Shown piece by piece: positions 1-7,391 of a stretch of 19,847 bases of DNA; the stretch's first letter is position 1, and each line of letters opens with the position of its first letter. The position numbers and the translations under genes were made by a program. Origin of the DNA: Prevotella sp. UBA2711 (GTDB lineage: Bacteria; Bacteroidota; Bacteroidia; Bacteroidales; Bacteroidaceae). The notes under the pieces are model-generated. The model saw only the letters and a program-made list of their open reading frames with translations, was not told the origin of the DNA and ran no database searches. Location: NCBI GenBank assembly GCA_002354095.1, contig DEKX01000010.1, forward strand, positions 1-19,847, given 5' to 3'.

Positions 1-745
1 TGAATAGATAAGGTGTGTTCCACACATTATTGCGCTCCTCTATGAAAACCTCTCCAAACGGCACATACTCGATGTGCTGCACCACCTCACCGTCAAGGTC
101 GGTGATGTAACTGCTGCTGCCCAAGTGGTCGGGGTGGTAGTAGAACTGCAGCTTGTCGTAATCATCGTTCTCCTTGAAGTTGCCACTGACGGAGTTGGCC
201 TTTGCCATCGCTGCCATCCTCGCCCTTGCCTGTGCCGCCTCCAGTGAGCCGTCGTTGCAGCAGAAGCCCTCGCCGTCCACGTAGTCGTTGTTGTCCTCAC
301 CGTTGTATGGCACATCGAACGTGGCATAATTGTCCCTGATGACCTGCTGCTGGCTGGCATACTTGCCCTTATAGTCCACCGTCACGGCATCGGCCTCGCT
401 CCCTGCATAGGGGATCCTGCGCGGGTCGGAACCGTAGGAGTCGAAGTCGCCGAGCTTGCTAACAATGCGCTGACTGCCGATGTAGATGTGCTTGGTGTAG
501 CGTCCGCCCTGGTTGGCTACAAGATAGGGAGACACATACAGCGAGAACTTTGCCGTGTTCGTACGTCCTCCGGCAAACCCGGAGTTGACATAGACCTGCT
601 CGCCCTCGCCGCTGGTCTTCACCGTGCGCTCGCCGTCGGCATCGTACCAGTAGTTGGTCACAAAACCATTGTCGTCAGATGACAGCAGGCGGTTCTCCTC
701 GTCCCAGCGCAATTTGCGCTCACCGGCTTTTTCTTGCATCTTCAT
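1..745 (-). CDS. Rhs-repeat core protein, C-terminal part, open at window edge
   Basis: The minus strand is open from the ATG at 745 to the window edge, about 248 codons, with no stop. The translation matches the C-terminal part of Rhs/YD-repeat proteins: a WDEENRLL segment, a YD-type repeat (YWYDADGERTVK), then YYHPDHLGSSSYITDLDG and YVPFGEVF, the hallmark of the Rhs-associated core, which should continue beyond the window into a variable tip. Complete Rhs proteins are far longer, and the shell-forming repeats that normally precede this part are missing. The frame is open upstream to 889, but that stretch is AT-rich, low in recognisable sequence, and carries a promoter motif at 790-797, so the ATG at 745 (or 739) is the likely start. 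Base composition is visibly GC-richer than the neighbouring genes, which fits transfer or recombination. The family call is firm; whether this is a functional short gene, an orphan tail or a truncated gene is inference. Confidence 0.85.
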   Translation of the reverse strand, partial: MKMQEKAGERKLRWDEENRLLSSDDNGFVTNYWYDADGERTVKTSGEGEQVYVNSGFAGGRTNTAKFSLYVSPYLVANQGGRYTKHIYIGSQRIVSKLGDFDSYGSDPRRIPYAGSEADAVTVDYKGKYASQQQVIRDNYATFDVPYNGEDNNDYVDGEGFCCNDGSLEAAQARARMAAMAKANSVSGNFKENDDYDKLQFYYHPDHLGSSSYITDLDGEVVQHIEYVPFGEVFIEERNNVWNTPYLF

Positions 746-789
746 AACTTTCACTTGTTTTATTGCGCTGTAATTCTTAAAATCGAGCA

Positions 790-797
790 CAAAGTTA
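790..797 (-). promoter_or_regulatory. Bacteroidetes -7 box upstream of the Rhs tail
   Basis: On the minus strand this reads TAACTTTG, a perfect match to the Bacteroidetes -7 consensus TAnnTTTG. It lies 45 bases before the ATG at 745. I see no good -33 TTTG at the expected spacing, so the match is partial. Confidence 0.5.
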
Positions 798-1012
798 CTG
801 TTTTTCCGCGAACTTTTGTCACCTCCGCCCGAAAACCGTCCGATATTTAACGTTCTGTAGGGAATAACAGGATTTAAACTGGCAAAAGATTATCAAGGTA
901 TTCATTGATTCTGCAATGCCATGCAATGCAGTTACAATCGAAAAGATTGCATCATATTTCATACCCTAAGTTTTTCGCCACGAATTTCACCTGAATTTCA
1001 CACAAAAGAAAA
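798..1012. other. AT-rich spacer without a gene
   Basis: No coding frame with recognisable content lies between the Rhs promoter and the tRNA terminator. It holds an imperfect hairpin at 911-931 (CTGCA paired with TGCAG, inner TGC paired with GCA, loop CAT) and a short one near 934-951 (CAATC/GATTG). Neither has a T-run, and I assign them no function. Confidence 0.5.
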
Positions 1013-1041
1013 AGAGAGTTGCGAAATCTTCGTAACTCTCT
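1013..1041 (-). terminator. Rho-independent terminator after the tRNA
   Basis: AGAGAGTTGCGAA at 1013-1025 pairs with 1029-1041 with one non-matching pair and a three-base loop. On the minus strand the stem is followed by a T-rich run (TTTTTCTTTT) at about 1004-1012. It lies just past the 3' end of the tRNA, the only minus-strand gene leading into it. Confidence 0.8.
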
Positions 1042-1052
1042 GATTTTCAGTG

Positions 1053-1126
1053 TGGACCAGCCAGGGCTTGAACCTGGGACCTCCAGATTATGAGTCTGTT
1101 GCTCTAACCAACTGAGCTACAAGTCC
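1053..1126 (-). tRNA. tRNA with anticodon CAU (probably elongator tRNA-Met)
   Basis: A 74-base cloverleaf can be folded on the minus strand: acceptor GGACTTG/CTGGTCC (one U-U mismatch and one G-U pair), D arm GCTC...GAGC around AGTTGGTTA, anticodon loop CTCATAA with CAT at its centre, and T arm CCAGG-TTCAAGC-CCTGG. The mature CCA is not fully encoded after the discriminator A. CAU is read as elongator Met; a tRNA-Ile2 whose C34 is converted to lysidine by TilS has the same genomic anticodon and cannot be excluded by eye. The initiator tRNA is unlikely because the first acceptor pair is a normal G-C. It has its own promoter and terminator. Confidence 0.9.
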
Positions 1127-1148
1127 AGTGCTTTTTGTTAAGCGTGTG

Positions 1149-1180
1149 CAAAGTTAAATAGATTTTCGCGAATATCCAAA
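1149..1180 (-). promoter_or_regulatory. Promoter of the tRNA gene (-33 TTTG, -7 TAACTTTG)
   Basis: The minus strand has TTTG (1177-1180), a 20-base spacer and TAACTTTG (1149-1156), matching the Bacteroidetes TTTG-N19-21-TAnnTTTG promoter. The -7 box ends 22 bases before the tRNA 5' end, as expected for a short tRNA leader. Confidence 0.75.
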
Positions 1181-1200
1181 TAAAATTGCTAAAATCTTTG

Positions 1201-1208
1201 TATCTTTG
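1201..1208 (+). promoter_or_regulatory. Bacteroidetes -7 box for ribF
   Basis: TATCTTTG matches TAnnTTTG and ends only 8 bases before the ATG at 1217. A transcript from this box would be almost leaderless for that ATG, or have a leader of about 10-15 bases for the ATGs at 1226 and 1229. No clear -33 box is seen at the usual spacing. Confidence 0.55.
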
Positions 1209-1216
1209 CAGGCGCA

Positions 1217-2149
1217 ATGGAAACGATGATGTTCGATAGAGATAATAAGGCTGTTATGCCCAGCGTAGCAACTATCGGTATGTTTGACGGGGTGCATAGG
1301 GGGCACCGCTTTGTGTTGAAGCAGGTTAGCGACTATGCTAAGGCACACGGCTTAGCCTCAACCGTGATTACCTTCGACAGACATCCGCGTGAGATAGTCC
1401 TGTCGAACTGGCACCCCATGCTGCTGACCACCTATGAAGAGCGTATCAGATTGCTGGAAGAAACGGGTGTTGACCGTTGTGTGATACTGCCTTTCACCAA
1501 AGAGATGGCAGCACTGTCGTCTTATGATTTCATGCAACTGATGGCCGACAAGCTGGGCGTGAAGGTGCTGATGTTAGGATATGACAACCGATTCGGTCAC
1601 GATCGTGAATCAACCTTCGAAGACTATGTAAAGCATGGTGAAGCAGTGGGAATGGAGGTAAAAAGCCTCACCCCCGCCCCCTCTCCTGTTGAGAGGGGAG
1701 AAACGGTCAGTTCGTCAATGATCAGGCGTTTGCTGGCAAAGGGGGATGTGGCTGGTGCTGCTGAGGCACTGAGCTATTGCTATCGCATCACTGGCACCGT
1801 TGTGAAAGGAGAACACGTGGGAACGGGATTGGGATTTCCTACGGCAAACCTGCAACTCCCTGACGCCCACAAACTGATTCCCGCCCCTGGTGTCTATGCC
1901 GTAAGATGCCTGATGACAGACGGAGGATGGAAGAAAGGGATGATGAATATCGGAACAAGGCCTACCTTCGGCAAGCATCAACAGACACTGGAGGTTCATG
2001 TACTGGACTTTGAAGGTGACCTCTACGGACAAACCATCACTGTGGAGTTTATAGCGCGCATACGCAATGAGCAGCGATTTGAACATGAGGAAGAATTGAT
2101 AGCACAACTAAAGGAAGACAGAAAGAAAATAGAAAATTTAATGATTTAA
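1217..2149 (+). CDS. ribF: Bifunctional riboflavin kinase / FAD synthetase
   Basis: RibF phosphorylates riboflavin to FMN and adenylylates FMN to FAD in the cytoplasm. The 310 residues are the usual length. The N-terminal nucleotidyltransferase domain shows GMFDGVHRGH (21-30), the HxGH nucleotide-binding signature, and the conserved SSSMIRRLL segment (165-173). The C-terminal flavokinase domain (about 183-305) shows GLGFPTANL (204-212), with the PTAN motif that binds flavin and nucleotide, and NIGTRPTFG (244-252). An odd stretch, LTPAPSPVERG (151-161), is encoded by a GC-rich palindrome at 1666-1700 just before the SSS motif; it resembles a mobile palindromic repeat read in frame. Overall spacing to the SSS motif is close to that of E. 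coli RibF, so folding is probably preserved. Start 1217 is the longest option; ATG 1226 or 1229 would also keep the whole domain and fit better with the promoter at 1201. The CPBP gene follows after four bases. Confidence 0.95.
   Translation: METMMFDRDNKAVMPSVATIGMFDGVHRGHRFVLKQVSDYAKAHGLASTVITFDRHPREIVLSNWHPMLLTTYEERIRLLEETGVDRCVILPFTKEMAALSSYDFMQLMADKLGVKVLMLGYDNRFGHDRESTFEDYVKHGEAVGMEVKSLTPAPSPVERGETVSSSMIRRLLAKGDVAGAAEALSYCYRITGTVVKGEHVGTGLGFPTANLQLPDAHKLIPAPGVYAVRCLMTDGGWKKGMMNIGTRPTFGKHQQTLEVHVLDFEGDLYGQTITVEFIARIRNEQRFEHEEELIAQLKEDRKKIENLMI
1666..1700 (+). repeat. GC-rich palindromic repeat element inside ribF
   Basis: The segment begins CCTCACCCCCGCCCC and ends in a hairpin with an eight-base perfect stem, CCCCTCTC (1678-1685) and GAGAGGGG (1691-1698), loop CTGTT. 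It resembles the CCTCACCCCCGGCCCCTCTCC-type intergenic repeats that I know from many bacterial genomes, here without a frame break. No second copy is visible in this window. Confidence 0.55.
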
Positions 2150-2153
2150 GAAG

Positions 2154-2921
2154 ATGAAGAATTCTATCATATATGCATTGGTCTTTGTAGGCTTACAAGC
2201 GGCAGCGGGATTGATTATCGGTGGGGCATGGGCACTGATGGGTGAAGATGTCCATGAATTGACAACAACCAAGATGGTAGCCACCATGACACTATTCAGT
2301 GCCTTGACATTAGCAGTATTCCTATTAGCTAAATGGGCTGCCGTGTCGCCCAAATGGTTGCTCACCCAGCAATGGACAGTACTGATATGGGCAGTGATAG
2401 CAGCAATGGGAATGGTTATCCCAGAAACCTGGCTATTGGAACAGATTCCTGAATTGCCCAACTGGATAGAAGATGAACAGGAAATGCTGATGAACAACTA
2501 CTGGGGCTATCTCGCCATCGGCCTGTTGGCACCATTGGCAGAAGAAATCGTGTTCCGCGGAGCCATCCTTCGTACCTTGCTAACACAAATGAAACCGTGG
2601 ACCGCTATTGCCGTTTCTGCCCTACTCTTCTCGTTAGTACACATGAATCCTGCCCAGATGCCTTTTGCCTTCTTGGTAGGAATATTGCTGGGATGGATGT
2701 ACTGGCGCACAGGGTCTATACTACCAAGTATGGCGTATCACTGGGCGAATAATTCGATAGCCTACATCGTCTATCGCACCTATCCTGATCCTGATATCAA
2801 ACTTGTTGATATCTTCAAAGGTTCAGAAACTCATGTCTATATGGCAGTGCTCTTCTCGCTGCTTATCTTCTTCCCCGCTATTTACCAACTGCACTTGAGG
2901 ATGAAGAGAGCCGAAGGGTAA
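2154..2921 (+). CDS. CPBP-family intramembrane metalloprotease
   Basis: A 255-residue polytopic membrane protein of the CPBP (CAAX protease / bacteriocin-processing, Abi) family. The catalytic motifs are in order: EEIVFRG (130-136, the EExxxR box), FSLVHMN with His163, and HWANN (196-200). Hydrophobic segments lie near 7-30, 43-65, 73-91, 115-130, 150-163, 168-187 and 227-245. The family holds site II type intramembrane proteases such as Rce1 and Abi proteins; bacterial substrates are mostly unknown, and nothing here names one. It starts four bases after ribF and shares its transcript, but no functional link is evident. A hairpin with a T-rich tail at 3021-3050 probably ends the unit. Confidence 0.9.
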   Translation: MKNSIIYALVFVGLQAAAGLIIGGAWALMGEDVHELTTTKMVATMTLFSALTLAVFLLAKWAAVSPKWLLTQQWTVLIWAVIAAMGMVIPETWLLEQIPELPNWIEDEQEMLMNNYWGYLAIGLLAPLAEEIVFRGAILRTLLTQMKPWTAIAVSALLFSLVHMNPAQMPFAFLVGILLGWMYWRTGSILPSMAYHWANNSIAYIVYRTYPDPDIKLVDIFKGSETHVYMAVLFSLLIFFPAIYQLHLRMKRAEG

Positions 2922-2941
2922 TGACAAGAGGTGATTGATAA

Positions 2942-2986
2942 TAAAAATCAGCGGACTGCTCGTCAACCCCTGACTGGCAGCCCGCT
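2942..2986 (-). terminator. Terminator of the sigma-factor unit
   Basis: AGCGGACTGC (2950-2959) pairs with 2977-2986; on the minus strand the single imperfect pair becomes a G-U wobble. The minus-strand stem is followed by GATTTTTATT. It lies downstream of the minus-strand gene ending at 3096. Confidence 0.6.
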
Positions 2987-3020
2987 CTTCGTTAGTATGT
3001 TATGAAAAATTTGAGAGAAC

Positions 3021-3050
3021 AGAAACTTCACAGTTTCTTTGATTGTTTTA
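3021..3050 (+). terminator. Terminator of the ribF-CPBP unit
   Basis: AGAAACT (3021-3027), loop TCAC and AGTTTCT (3032-3038) form a perfect seven-pair hairpin followed by a T-rich tail (TTGATTGTTTT). The minus-strand side is also T-rich, so it may act on both converging transcripts. Confidence 0.6.
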
Positions 3051-3095
3051 ACTAAACATGATATTATTATAGAGAAAGCATAGAAAAAATTCTCG

Positions 3096-3587
3096 TTAAT
3101 CTTTGGCCACTGCCGTCGGTATAGCCTTGGCTGTATCCATTGGCACATCAGCAATATTCTCTGCCTGCATGGGAGTAGCATCAACCGAATCGACCGAAAG
3201 GGAATAGCTGTTGGCATATTCGACACGAGGGTCGTTCCAACTTGAATCCCATGGGCGCTGCATAGCACCACCGATGGTCAGGATGATAGCAACAACTGCT
3301 GCTGCCTTGAAGAGTGGCATGAGACGCTGCTTCAGCGAAATCTCACGAGCCTTGACGGTGGTCTGCGGCTCCTCTTCAATCATGGCCAAGATGCGTGCAT
3401 CGAAATCATCGCCCAAATGTTGAGCACCCACCTCCTCTGCCTCGTATGTAAACAAGGCACGATACTGCTCCAATTCAGCAGGAATATCCTTCTGACTGAA
3501 GAAAGCACGCAGGATACCTTCCTCTTCAAGAGTTGTCTCTGCTGCCCAATAGCGTTCCAGAAGTTGTTCGATGTACTTATAATCCAT
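3096..3587 (-). CDS. Small single-pass membrane protein, possible partner of the ECF sigma factor
   Basis: A 163-residue protein with no domain I can name. The N-terminal half is acidic and helical (MDYKYIEQLLERYWAAETTLEEE at 1-23, described here only as the start), with a segment DARILAMIEEE near 63-73. One hydrophobic segment lies at about 94-109, followed by a Ser/Asp/Ala-rich C-terminal part of about 50 residues that would be periplasmic. This order, a short cytoplasmic helical part, one membrane span and a periplasmic tail, together with its place after an ECF sigma gene, suggests an anti-sigma-like or sigma-associated protein, as is common next to Bacteroidales ECF sigma genes. No zinc-binding HxxxCxxC (ZAS) motif is present. 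It lies 91 bases after the sigma gene, with a weak promoter-like TAACTTTA at 3643-3650, so it may be partly transcribed on its own. The function is inference from position. Confidence 0.75.
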   Translation of the reverse strand: MDYKYIEQLLERYWAAETTLEEEGILRAFFSQKDIPAELEQYRALFTYEAEEVGAQHLGDDFDARILAMIEEEPQTTVKAREISLKQRLMPLFKAAAVVAIILTIGGAMQRPWDSSWNDPRVEYANSYSLSVDSVDATPMQAENIADVPMDTAKAIPTAVAKD

Positions 3588-3642
3588 TATTATATCAGGG
3601 AGCTTTTATGCCCCTCTATATTAATAGACGAATCAAAAAAGC

Positions 3643-3650
3643 TAAAGTTA
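3643..3650 (-). promoter_or_regulatory. Weak -7-like box before the membrane-protein gene
   Basis: The minus strand reads TAACTTTA, one base off the TAnnTTTG consensus, about 55 bases before the ATG at 3587. No good -33 box is visible. Confidence 0.25.
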
Positions 3651-3678
3651 CAGAAAAAGCAAAAAAAATTTTTGCCTG

Positions 3679-4179
3679 TTAAAGATCAAGGCTATAAAAC
3701 TTTTCCTTAATGGTCTGACGAGCTCGGAAAATATTGACTTTTACTTGTTCTTCGCTGATTTCGAGAATGGCGGCTATATCCTTATAGGATTTGCCTTCGA
3801 TATCGCGCAACTGCATACAGCTTCGTTGTTTTTCAGGCAGTTGGTTGATGAGTTGTCTCACCACCCGGATGCGGTCGCGCTGCACGGTCTGTTCTTCGGG
3901 ATTGGCATGATGACTCTCGTCAGAGGGGTCGATTTCGTTTTCCAACGACAAGGTCTGGTTGCCCATATAGCGTGTCTTGTCAACAGCCAGATTACGACAG
4001 ATGGTAAAACAGAAGGTTGTGATGTTTTCAATCTGATCCCAGCTATTACGCTTATTCCACACCTTGATCATCGTTTCCTGCACGACATCCTCGGCATCCG
4101 CTGGGTTAAGCGTGATACGAAGCGCCAAGCGATAGAGCTTGTCCTTCAGAGGTAATATGTCGTTACGAAATGATATCAT
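3679..4179 (-). CDS. ECF-type RNA polymerase sigma-70 factor
   Basis: A 166-residue sigma factor of the extracytoplasmic-function class, which directs RNA polymerase to a small regulon. Region 2 covers about 8-72, with DAEDVVQETMIKVW (28-41) forming the polymerase-binding and -10 reading helices. A poorly conserved acidic linker (78-100) follows. Region 4 covers about 104-158 with LPEKQRSCMQLRDIEGKSY (114-132) and the helix-turn-helix IAAILEISEEQVKVNIFRAR (135-154). There is no region 1 or 3. Its ATG overlaps the argB stop in an ATGA junction, so it is translationally coupled to argB. Placement at the end of an arginine/chorismate/topoisomerase unit rather than next to a SusC/FecR pair is unusual. 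Targets cannot be read from the sequence. Confidence 0.93.
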   Translation of the reverse strand: MISFRNDILPLKDKLYRLALRITLNPADAEDVVQETMIKVWNKRNSWDQIENITTFCFTICRNLAVDKTRYMGNQTLSLENEIDPSDESHHANPEEQTVQRDRIRVVRQLINQLPEKQRSCMQLRDIEGKSYKDIAAILEISEEQVKVNIFRARQTIKEKFYSLDL

Positions 4180-4961
4180 TTAATCACTGTTCCATGACAT
4201 CCGTCGAGAGCAGTGGCAAGGGTGATAATGACCCTACTGACACCAGCATCAACGGCTTTAAGGGCATTTTCAATTTTAGGAAGCATTCCGCCTGAGATAG
4301 TACCGTCAGTTTTATAACGCTCGAAGTCCTCCTTTGTAATAACAGGAATGACGGAGTCGTCATCATCGGGATTACTGAGAACCCCCTTCTTTTCGAAGGA
4401 GAAGATGAGCGTCACGTCATAATCGTGAGCAAGAGCCTTCGCTGTTTCAGAGGCCATCGTGTCGGCATTGGTGTTGAGGATATTTCCCTGTCCGTCGTGG
4501 GTCAAGGGAGCTATGACGGGAGTAATGCCTGCCGCGATGAGCTGGGAAAGTGTTACGTTCGACACATGGTCAACATCCCCCACATATCCATAGTCAACAG
4601 CCTCGCCGTTAACCATACGGGGAGGACGCTTATGGCTTTGGATGATATTGGCATCGGCACCGGTAAGTCCTAAGGCATTGACACCATTTGCCTGCAGACG
4701 AGCCACAAGGTTTTTGTTTACCAAACCACCATAAACCATAGTGACCACTTCGAGCATCTGTGCATCCGTGATACGGCGACCTTCCACCATTTTGGTTTCA
4801 ATACCCAGTCGTTCTGCCATCTTAGTAGCTTTGCGACCGCCACCATGCACCAGCACCTTCCGCCCCTGGATGGCACTGAAATCTTTCAGCAATTGGGAAA
4901 GCTGCTGTTCGTCTTCAACAACAGCTCCACCAACCTTTACTATCGTTAGTTTCTCCTTCAT
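4176..4961 (-). CDS. argB: N-acyl-glutamate kinase of arginine biosynthesis (ArgB)
   Basis: ArgB phosphorylates the gamma-carboxyl of N-acetylglutamate (step two of the linear or cyclic arginine pathway); some Bacteroides enzymes are known to use N-succinyl intermediates, so the acyl group is not fixed here. The 261 residues are full length for the amino acid kinase fold. Visible motifs are KVGGAVVED (8-16, phosphate-binding lysine), LVHGGGRKATKM (37-48, glycine loop), GLTGADAN (97-104), NTNADTMASETAKAL (163-177, acyl-glutamate/ATP site) and GGMLPKIENAL (224-234). There is no N-terminal helix extension like that of arginine-inhibited hexameric enzymes, suggesting the short dimeric type. It overlaps the speA stop by four bases upstream and the sigma-factor start downstream. 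Confidence 0.95.
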   Translation of the reverse strand: MKEKLTIVKVGGAVVEDEQQLSQLLKDFSAIQGRKVLVHGGGRKATKMAERLGIETKMVEGRRITDAQMLEVVTMVYGGLVNKNLVARLQANGVNALGLTGADANIIQSHKRPPRMVNGEAVDYGYVGDVDHVSNVTLSQLIAAGITPVIAPLTHDGQGNILNTNADTMASETAKALAHDYDVTLIFSFEKKGVLSNPDDDDSVIPVITKEDFERYKTDGTISGGMLPKIENALKAVDAGVSRVIITLATALDGCHGTVIK

Positions 4962-6850
4962 TCCAAATAAGTATAACCGTATAAGCCTGAACGATAATTA
5001 GATAGGAACTCCTTACCTTCCTCCAGAGTAATCTTGCCTTGTTTGACACTCTTGGCAACCCAAATCTCCAACTGGCGTACCAGTTTTTTGGGCTCGTACT
5101 GCACATAGTCCAACACTTCAGCCACCGTCTCACCATCAATGATTTGGTCAATATGATAACTACCATCCTTCACAGAGATATGAACGGCTGTAGTATCGCC
5201 AAACAGATTGTGCATGTCGCCCAAAATCTCCTGATAAGCACCGACAAGGAATACACCCAGATAGTACTTATCACTCTTTCTAAGCGAATGAACAGGCAAC
5301 GAATGGGAGTTATGGCGATTCGTTACAAAATTGGCTATCTTACCGTCCGAATCGCAGGTAATATCCTGAAGCGTAGCATTACGAGTAGGGCGCTCGTCCA
5401 GTCGCTGAATAGGCATAATAGGGAACAACTGGTCTATAGCCCATGAGTCGGGCAGGCTCTGGAACAAAGAGAAGTTGCAGAAATACTTATCAGCCAATAG
5501 CTTATCGATATTCATCAATTCCTCAGGGATATGCTTTAGGTTCTTTGCCAGCGCATGAATCTCATGACAGACACTCCAATACATAGCCTCAACCTCTGCA
5601 CGCGTCTTCAGGTCCACAATTCCGTGGGTGAAGAGGTCGAGCACCTCCTCTCGAATCTGCTCAGCATCGTGCCAGTCTTCCAACACATTGCGAGGTGAGA
5701 GATTGTCCCAAATATCATAGAGGTCTTTTACCAACTGATGACTGTTCTCATCGGGTTCGAACTCCTCAGGCATTTCAGGCAGACTTGCCGTTTCCAGCAC
5801 ATCAATCACCAATACAGAGTGGTGGGCAGCCAAAGAGCGACCACTCTCAGTAATCAGATTGGGATGGGGAATATCATTCTTATTAGCCGCATCAACGAAG
5901 GTGTATATACAGTCGTTGACATACTCCTGGATGGAGTAGTTGACAGAGCTCTCAGAACTTGGCGAACGGGTACCGTCATAATCGACACCAAGTCCGCCAC
6001 CACAATCTACGAAATCAACATTGTAGCCCATCTTGTGCAACTGCACATAGAACTGAGATGCTTCACGTAAGGCTGTCTGAATACGACGGATCTTCGTAAT
6101 CTGCGAACCAATATGGAAATGAATCAGTCGCAGACAATCGCGCATATCTTTTTTGTCCAGGAGTTCCAGGGCTTCCAGCAGTTCAGCACTCGTCAAACCG
6201 AACTTAGAGGCATCGCCACCGCTTTCTTCCCATTTGCCACTGCCCGATGAAGCCAATTTGATGCGAATACCGATATTAGGTCGCACACCCAGTTTCTTGG
6301 CTTCGCGAGCGATAAGTTCCAGTTCGTTGGGTTTTTCCACAACAATGAAAATCTGCTTACCCATCTTTTGTGCCAAAAGCGCCAATTCGATGTACGACTG
6401 GTCCTTGTAGCCATTACATATAATGATAGAATCGCTCTGGCACTGTACGGCAATCACAGCATGTAACTCTGGCTTCGAACCTGCCTCAACACCCAGATTA
6501 AACTTGCGTCCGTGTGAGATGATTTCCTCTACTACGGGTTGCATCTGGTTGACCTTGATAGGATAAACCACATAGTTCTCACCCTTATAGTCATATTCCT
6601 TGGCTGCTTTCTTAAAACAGCTCCAAGTCTTCTCAATACGGTTATCGAGGATATCTGGGAAACGCAATAACACAGGAGACTGGACATCACGGAGTGACAG
6701 TTCATCCATCACTTCGCGGATATCAATTTCCGTACCATCCTTACAAGGGGTCACAAAGACATTACCCTTGTCGTTGATACCAAAATAACTGGTGCCCCAG
6801 CCGTTGATGTTGTAGAGCTCCTTAGAGTCTTCAATCGTCCATTTCTTCAT
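4958..6850 (-). CDS. speA: Biosynthetic arginine decarboxylase
   Basis: SpeA is a PLP enzyme that converts arginine to agmatine, the first step of one route to putrescine and spermidine. The 630 residues are full length for the fold-III biosynthetic class. Motifs: YPIKVNQ (96-102) with Lys99 as the probable Schiff-base lysine; GVEAGSKPEL (120-129); RLIHFHIGSQ (241-250); VDCGGGLGVDYDG (281-293), the PLP phosphate loop; and TESGRSLAAHHSV after about residue 325. The C-terminal third carries the family insert and the small helical domain. Its stop overlaps the argB start by four bases, and aroK ends 13 bases upstream. Pairing with argB places arginine production and consumption in one transcript. 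Confidence 0.96.
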   Translation of the reverse strand: MKKWTIEDSKELYNINGWGTSYFGINDKGNVFVTPCKDGTEIDIREVMDELSLRDVQSPVLLRFPDILDNRIEKTWSCFKKAAKEYDYKGENYVVYPIKVNQMQPVVEEIISHGRKFNLGVEAGSKPELHAVIAVQCQSDSIIICNGYKDQSYIELALLAQKMGKQIFIVVEKPNELELIAREAKKLGVRPNIGIRIKLASSGSGKWEESGGDASKFGLTSAELLEALELLDKKDMRDCLRLIHFHIGSQITKIRRIQTALREASQFYVQLHKMGYNVDFVDCGGGLGVDYDGTRSPSSESSVNYSIQEYVNDCIYTFVDAANKNDIPHPNLITESGRSLAAHHSVLVIDVLETASLPEMPEEFEPDENSHQLVKDLYDIWDNLSPRNVLEDWHDAEQIREEVLDLFTHGIVDLKTRAEVEAMYWSVCHEIHALAKNLKHIPEELMNIDKLLADKYFCNFSLFQSLPDSWAIDQLFPIMPIQRLDERPTRNATLQDITCDSDGKIANFVTNRHNSHSLPVHSLRKSDKYYLGVFLVGAYQEILGDMHNLFGDTTAVHISVKDGSYHIDQIIDGETVAEVLDYVQYEPKKLVRQLEIWVAKSVKQGKITLEEGKEFLSNYRSGLYGYTYLE

Positions 6851-6863
6851 TTTTTTGAGGGGG

Positions 6864-7391
6864 TTATAGGTTCAACAGTTTACGTAGTGCATCTACGCTG
6901 ATTTGTATTTTCTCGTAATTGTCCATCAGACTGACATCCAGTGTATAACGGGCCTTCGTATAAAACGCTTCTCGCTTGGCTACCTGCTCTGTGATGAAGG
7001 CTATCAGCTCCTCGGGACTTTTGCCTTTAATCAACGGGCGCTCAACCTTACCCATCAGCAGGTGGTTATAGAGCACTTCAGGCGAGGCCTTCAAATAGCA
7101 CACATCGCCCTGACCGTTCAAATAGTCCATATTATCGAAAAAGCAAGGTGTTCCACCTCCACAACTGATGATGACATTCTCAAACTCTGCCACCTCGTGT
7201 AACATATTATGTTCTATTTTACGGAAACCGTCTTCACCTCGCTCGGCGAATATCTGTGCCACCGTCTTGCGCATCCGGCTCTCGATATACCAGTCAAGGT
7301 CGTAGAACATCATACCTGTCTCCTTGGAGAGCGCCTTGCCCACGGTAGTCTTACCAGAGCCCATGTAACCTATGAGGATAATCCTTCTCAT
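6864..7391 (-). CDS. aroK: Shikimate kinase
   Basis: Shikimate kinase transfers phosphate from ATP to the 3-hydroxyl of shikimate in the chorismate pathway. The 175 residues match the family length. Walker A is GYMGSGKTT (8-16). The shikimate-binding residues are visible: Asp31 and Asp33 in FYDLDWYIE, the Arg in GFRKIE (55-60) and the GGGTP loop (78-82); the lid carries VERPLI (about 116-121). Its start shares one base with the topA stop (TAATG), so translation is probably coupled to topA. Confidence 0.96.
   Translation of the reverse strand: MRRIILIGYMGSGKTTVGKALSKETGMMFYDLDWYIESRMRKTVAQIFAERGEDGFRKIEHNMLHEVAEFENVIISCGGGTPCFFDNMDYLNGQGDVCYLKASPEVLYNHLLMGKVERPLIKGKSPEELIAFITEQVAKREAFYTKARYTLDVSLMDNYEKIQISVDALRKLLNL

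Noticed and set aside
746..889. Open upstream extension of the Rhs frame
   Set aside because: No stop occurs in frame until 890-892, but the region is AT-rich, its translation resembles no Rhs sequence, and it holds a -7 box.
1053..1126. tRNA-Ile2 (lysidine-modified CAU) instead of tRNA-Met
   Set aside because: The anticodon alone cannot separate them; elongator Met is the simpler call, but the alternative is kept open in the entry.
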